Below are positions 23,983 to 25,201 of a DNA stretch of 25,201 nucleotides, piece by piece. The DNA comes from CANHEE01 sp043777755 (GTDB lineage Bacteria; Bacteroidota; Bacteroidia; Chitinophagales; Saprospiraceae): assembly GCA_043777755.1 (NCBI GenBank), contig JAYWHK010000174.1:1-25201 (forward strand), written 5' to 3'. The number at the start of each line of letters is the position of its first letter. Within the stretch, counting starts at the first letter, position 1. Both the position numbers and the translations under genes were made by a program. Under the pieces are notes generated by a model. It made no database searches. It was not told the origin of the DNA and worked only from the letters and a program-made list of their open reading frames with translations.

Positions 23983-24960
23983 TTAAATTAGTTTTGCTCC
24001 TTCCTGATTGATTGGAGAAATAAACAATTCTGATTCAATTTTATTTTCTTTAAAAATCTTTGACATAGCATTTCCTACATTTTCAGCAATCAAACTATTG
24101 TCGCACAAAGCAAATATAGAAGGTCCAGAACCTGAAATACTACAGCCCAATGCACCTTCCACCAATGCAGCATTTTGAACATCATAAAAATGAGGAATCA
24201 ACTTCGCTCTTTGTGGTTCAATAACAACATCTTTTAAGGCACGACGAATAAGCCCAAAATCACTGTTGTACAATCCTATCACCAACGCACCCAAATTCGC
24301 TGACTGCTGAACCATATTTTCCAAAGGAACTGTTGGACTCAAAATAGCTCTTGCTTCGGCTGTCAAAATCTCTACATGAGGATAAACGACCACGGCATAC
24401 AATCCACGAGGAACACTCAATCGAGCTATATCATACGTAAGGCTATCTCTAACCAAAGTAAATCCACCCAACAAAGAAGGCGCAACATTATCTGCATGAA
24501 TCGCACCACTCGCTACACGCTCTCCCATTACAGCAAAAGGCAATAATTCTCGCTTTTCATACGGACGACCCAAAAGCTCATTCACTGCCATTGCACCAGC
24601 AACAGCACTTGCAGCACTTGACCCAAGACCACTTCCAAATGGCATTTTTTTATGGATTTCCATTTCAATGCCAATATCCGTTTTACCCAAAGATTCGAGC
24701 AAACGCAATGCCGCAACACCAGCCGTATTGCCTTCAACATCTAAAGGTAGTTTTTTCTTTGTACCAGTGATTTTTGTGATGCGCAACCCAGGCGTATCGC
24801 TATATCTGACAATGATTTCATCACCAGGTTTTTCCAATGCAAAACCCAAAACATCATAACCACACGCTACATTCGCAACGCTTGCAGGTGCAAAAACTTT
24901 GATTCCTGTGTGTTTATCTACCTTGATATTTTTGAGCGTTTGACTTGTATTTTGACTCAT
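23983..24960 (-). CDS. thrB: Homoserine kinase
   Basis: A 325-residue GHMP-family kinase that phosphorylates homoserine with ATP, giving the substrate of ThrC. PFGSGLGSSAASAVA (107-121) is the GHMP ATP-binding loop. VFAPASVANVACGYDVLGFALE near the N-terminus is the family start motif, and SISGSGPSIFAL near the C-terminus is motif 3. It forms an operon with thrC, with one base between the stop and the next start. In many Bacteroidota an aspartokinase/homoserine dehydrogenase gene (thrA) precedes thrB; here the 240 bases upstream to the window edge show no coding sequence, so thrA, if linked, lies further out. Confidence 0.94.
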   Translation of the reverse strand: MSQNTSQTLKNIKVDKHTGIKVFAPASVANVACGYDVLGFALEKPGDEIIVRYSDTPGLRITKITGTKKKLPLDVEGNTAGVAALRLLESLGKTDIGIEMEIHKKMPFGSGLGSSAASAVAGAMAVNELLGRPYEKRELLPFAVMGERVASGAIHADNVAPSLLGGFTLVRDSLTYDIARLSVPRGLYAVVVYPHVEILTAEARAILSPTVPLENMVQQSANLGALVIGLYNSDFGLIRRALKDVVIEPQRAKLIPHFYDVQNAALVEGALGCSISGSGPSIFALCDNSLIAENVGNAMSKIFKENKIESELFISPINQEGAKLI

Positions 24961-25201
24961 AATTTTTTTAACGTTGTAAAATAAATAAACTCTTTATATA
25001 CGTATAATTGGTAACTTTGTTCACAAATATTTTTAAAACATTTTATTTAAATAAATTAAATTTTAAATAAATAGTATAAAAATTTAAGTTTTTTTTATTA
25101 ATAACCACTACTGAGCGGCACGGTTTTATTAAGCGGAATTAAATTTTATAATTACTTGATAATCAATATTTTGTGCTATTAAGTTTTTCAAGTAAAGTAG
25201 C

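Noticed and set aside
1..25201. CRISPR array, prophage, toxin-antitoxin or defence locus
   Set aside because: No regularly spaced direct repeats, phage structural genes, integrase or recognisable defence proteins were seen on either strand.

Overview
This 25.2 kb window is an AT-rich chromosomal segment of a member of the Bacteroidota, most likely of Cytophagales type, though genus cannot be settled from sequence alone. Three lines of evidence support this. Three secreted proteins end in PNP-type C-terminal domains of the kind recognised by the type IX secretion system (T9SS). Several intergenic regions carry promoters of the Bacteroidota -33 TTTG / -7 TAnnTTTG type. Several protein families are typical of the phylum: choice-of-anchor B/LVIVD proteins, the SPYFN helical proteins, and lectin-like/OmpA fusions.

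Layout, left to right. 2-58: tail of a cut gene. 310-2144 (+): amino-acid permease and a small GlsB-type membrane protein, separated by a strong terminator. 2152-5334 (-): a secreted choice-of-anchor B protein and a Bacteroidota-specific helical protein of unknown function. 5501-10437 (+): two large T9SS cargo proteins, one with an NGCDS repeat array and one with a VIT domain. 10864-13137 (+): a potassium-dependent membrane pyrophosphatase. 13447-14598 (+): a lectin-like/OmpA cell-wall anchor protein. 14643-15335 (-): a NodB-type deacetylase. 15771-15848 (+): tRNA-Val(TAC). 16053-21026 (+): fabG, cysQ, a sodium:solute symporter, a PKD-cyclophilin lipoprotein and an O-methyltransferase. 21216-24960 (-): pdxA, then thrB-thrC as a tight operon.

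Two structures stand out. First, three identical copies of the palindrome TGTTCCACGTGGAACA lie within 534 bp (22503-23036), two between pdxA and thrC and one inside the thrC coding sequence. The palindrome matches the ParB-binding parS consensus, so this is probably part of the chromosomal centromere and the window is probably near the replication origin. Second, two copies of an unnamed, roughly 115-bp palindromic (MITE-like) element lie in opposite orientation at 10435-10549 and 15925-16040. They bracket the pyrophosphatase, OmpA-like, deacetylase and tRNA genes, and one copy ends 12 bp before fabG.

The gene set is mostly housekeeping (fatty acid synthesis, sulfur/nucleotide salvage, threonine and pyridoxal phosphate synthesis, ion pumping, amino-acid and sodium-coupled uptake) mixed with envelope and secreted proteins. 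No phage, CRISPR array, toxin-antitoxin locus or defence system was recognised. Domain and family calls rest on motif reading without database search.
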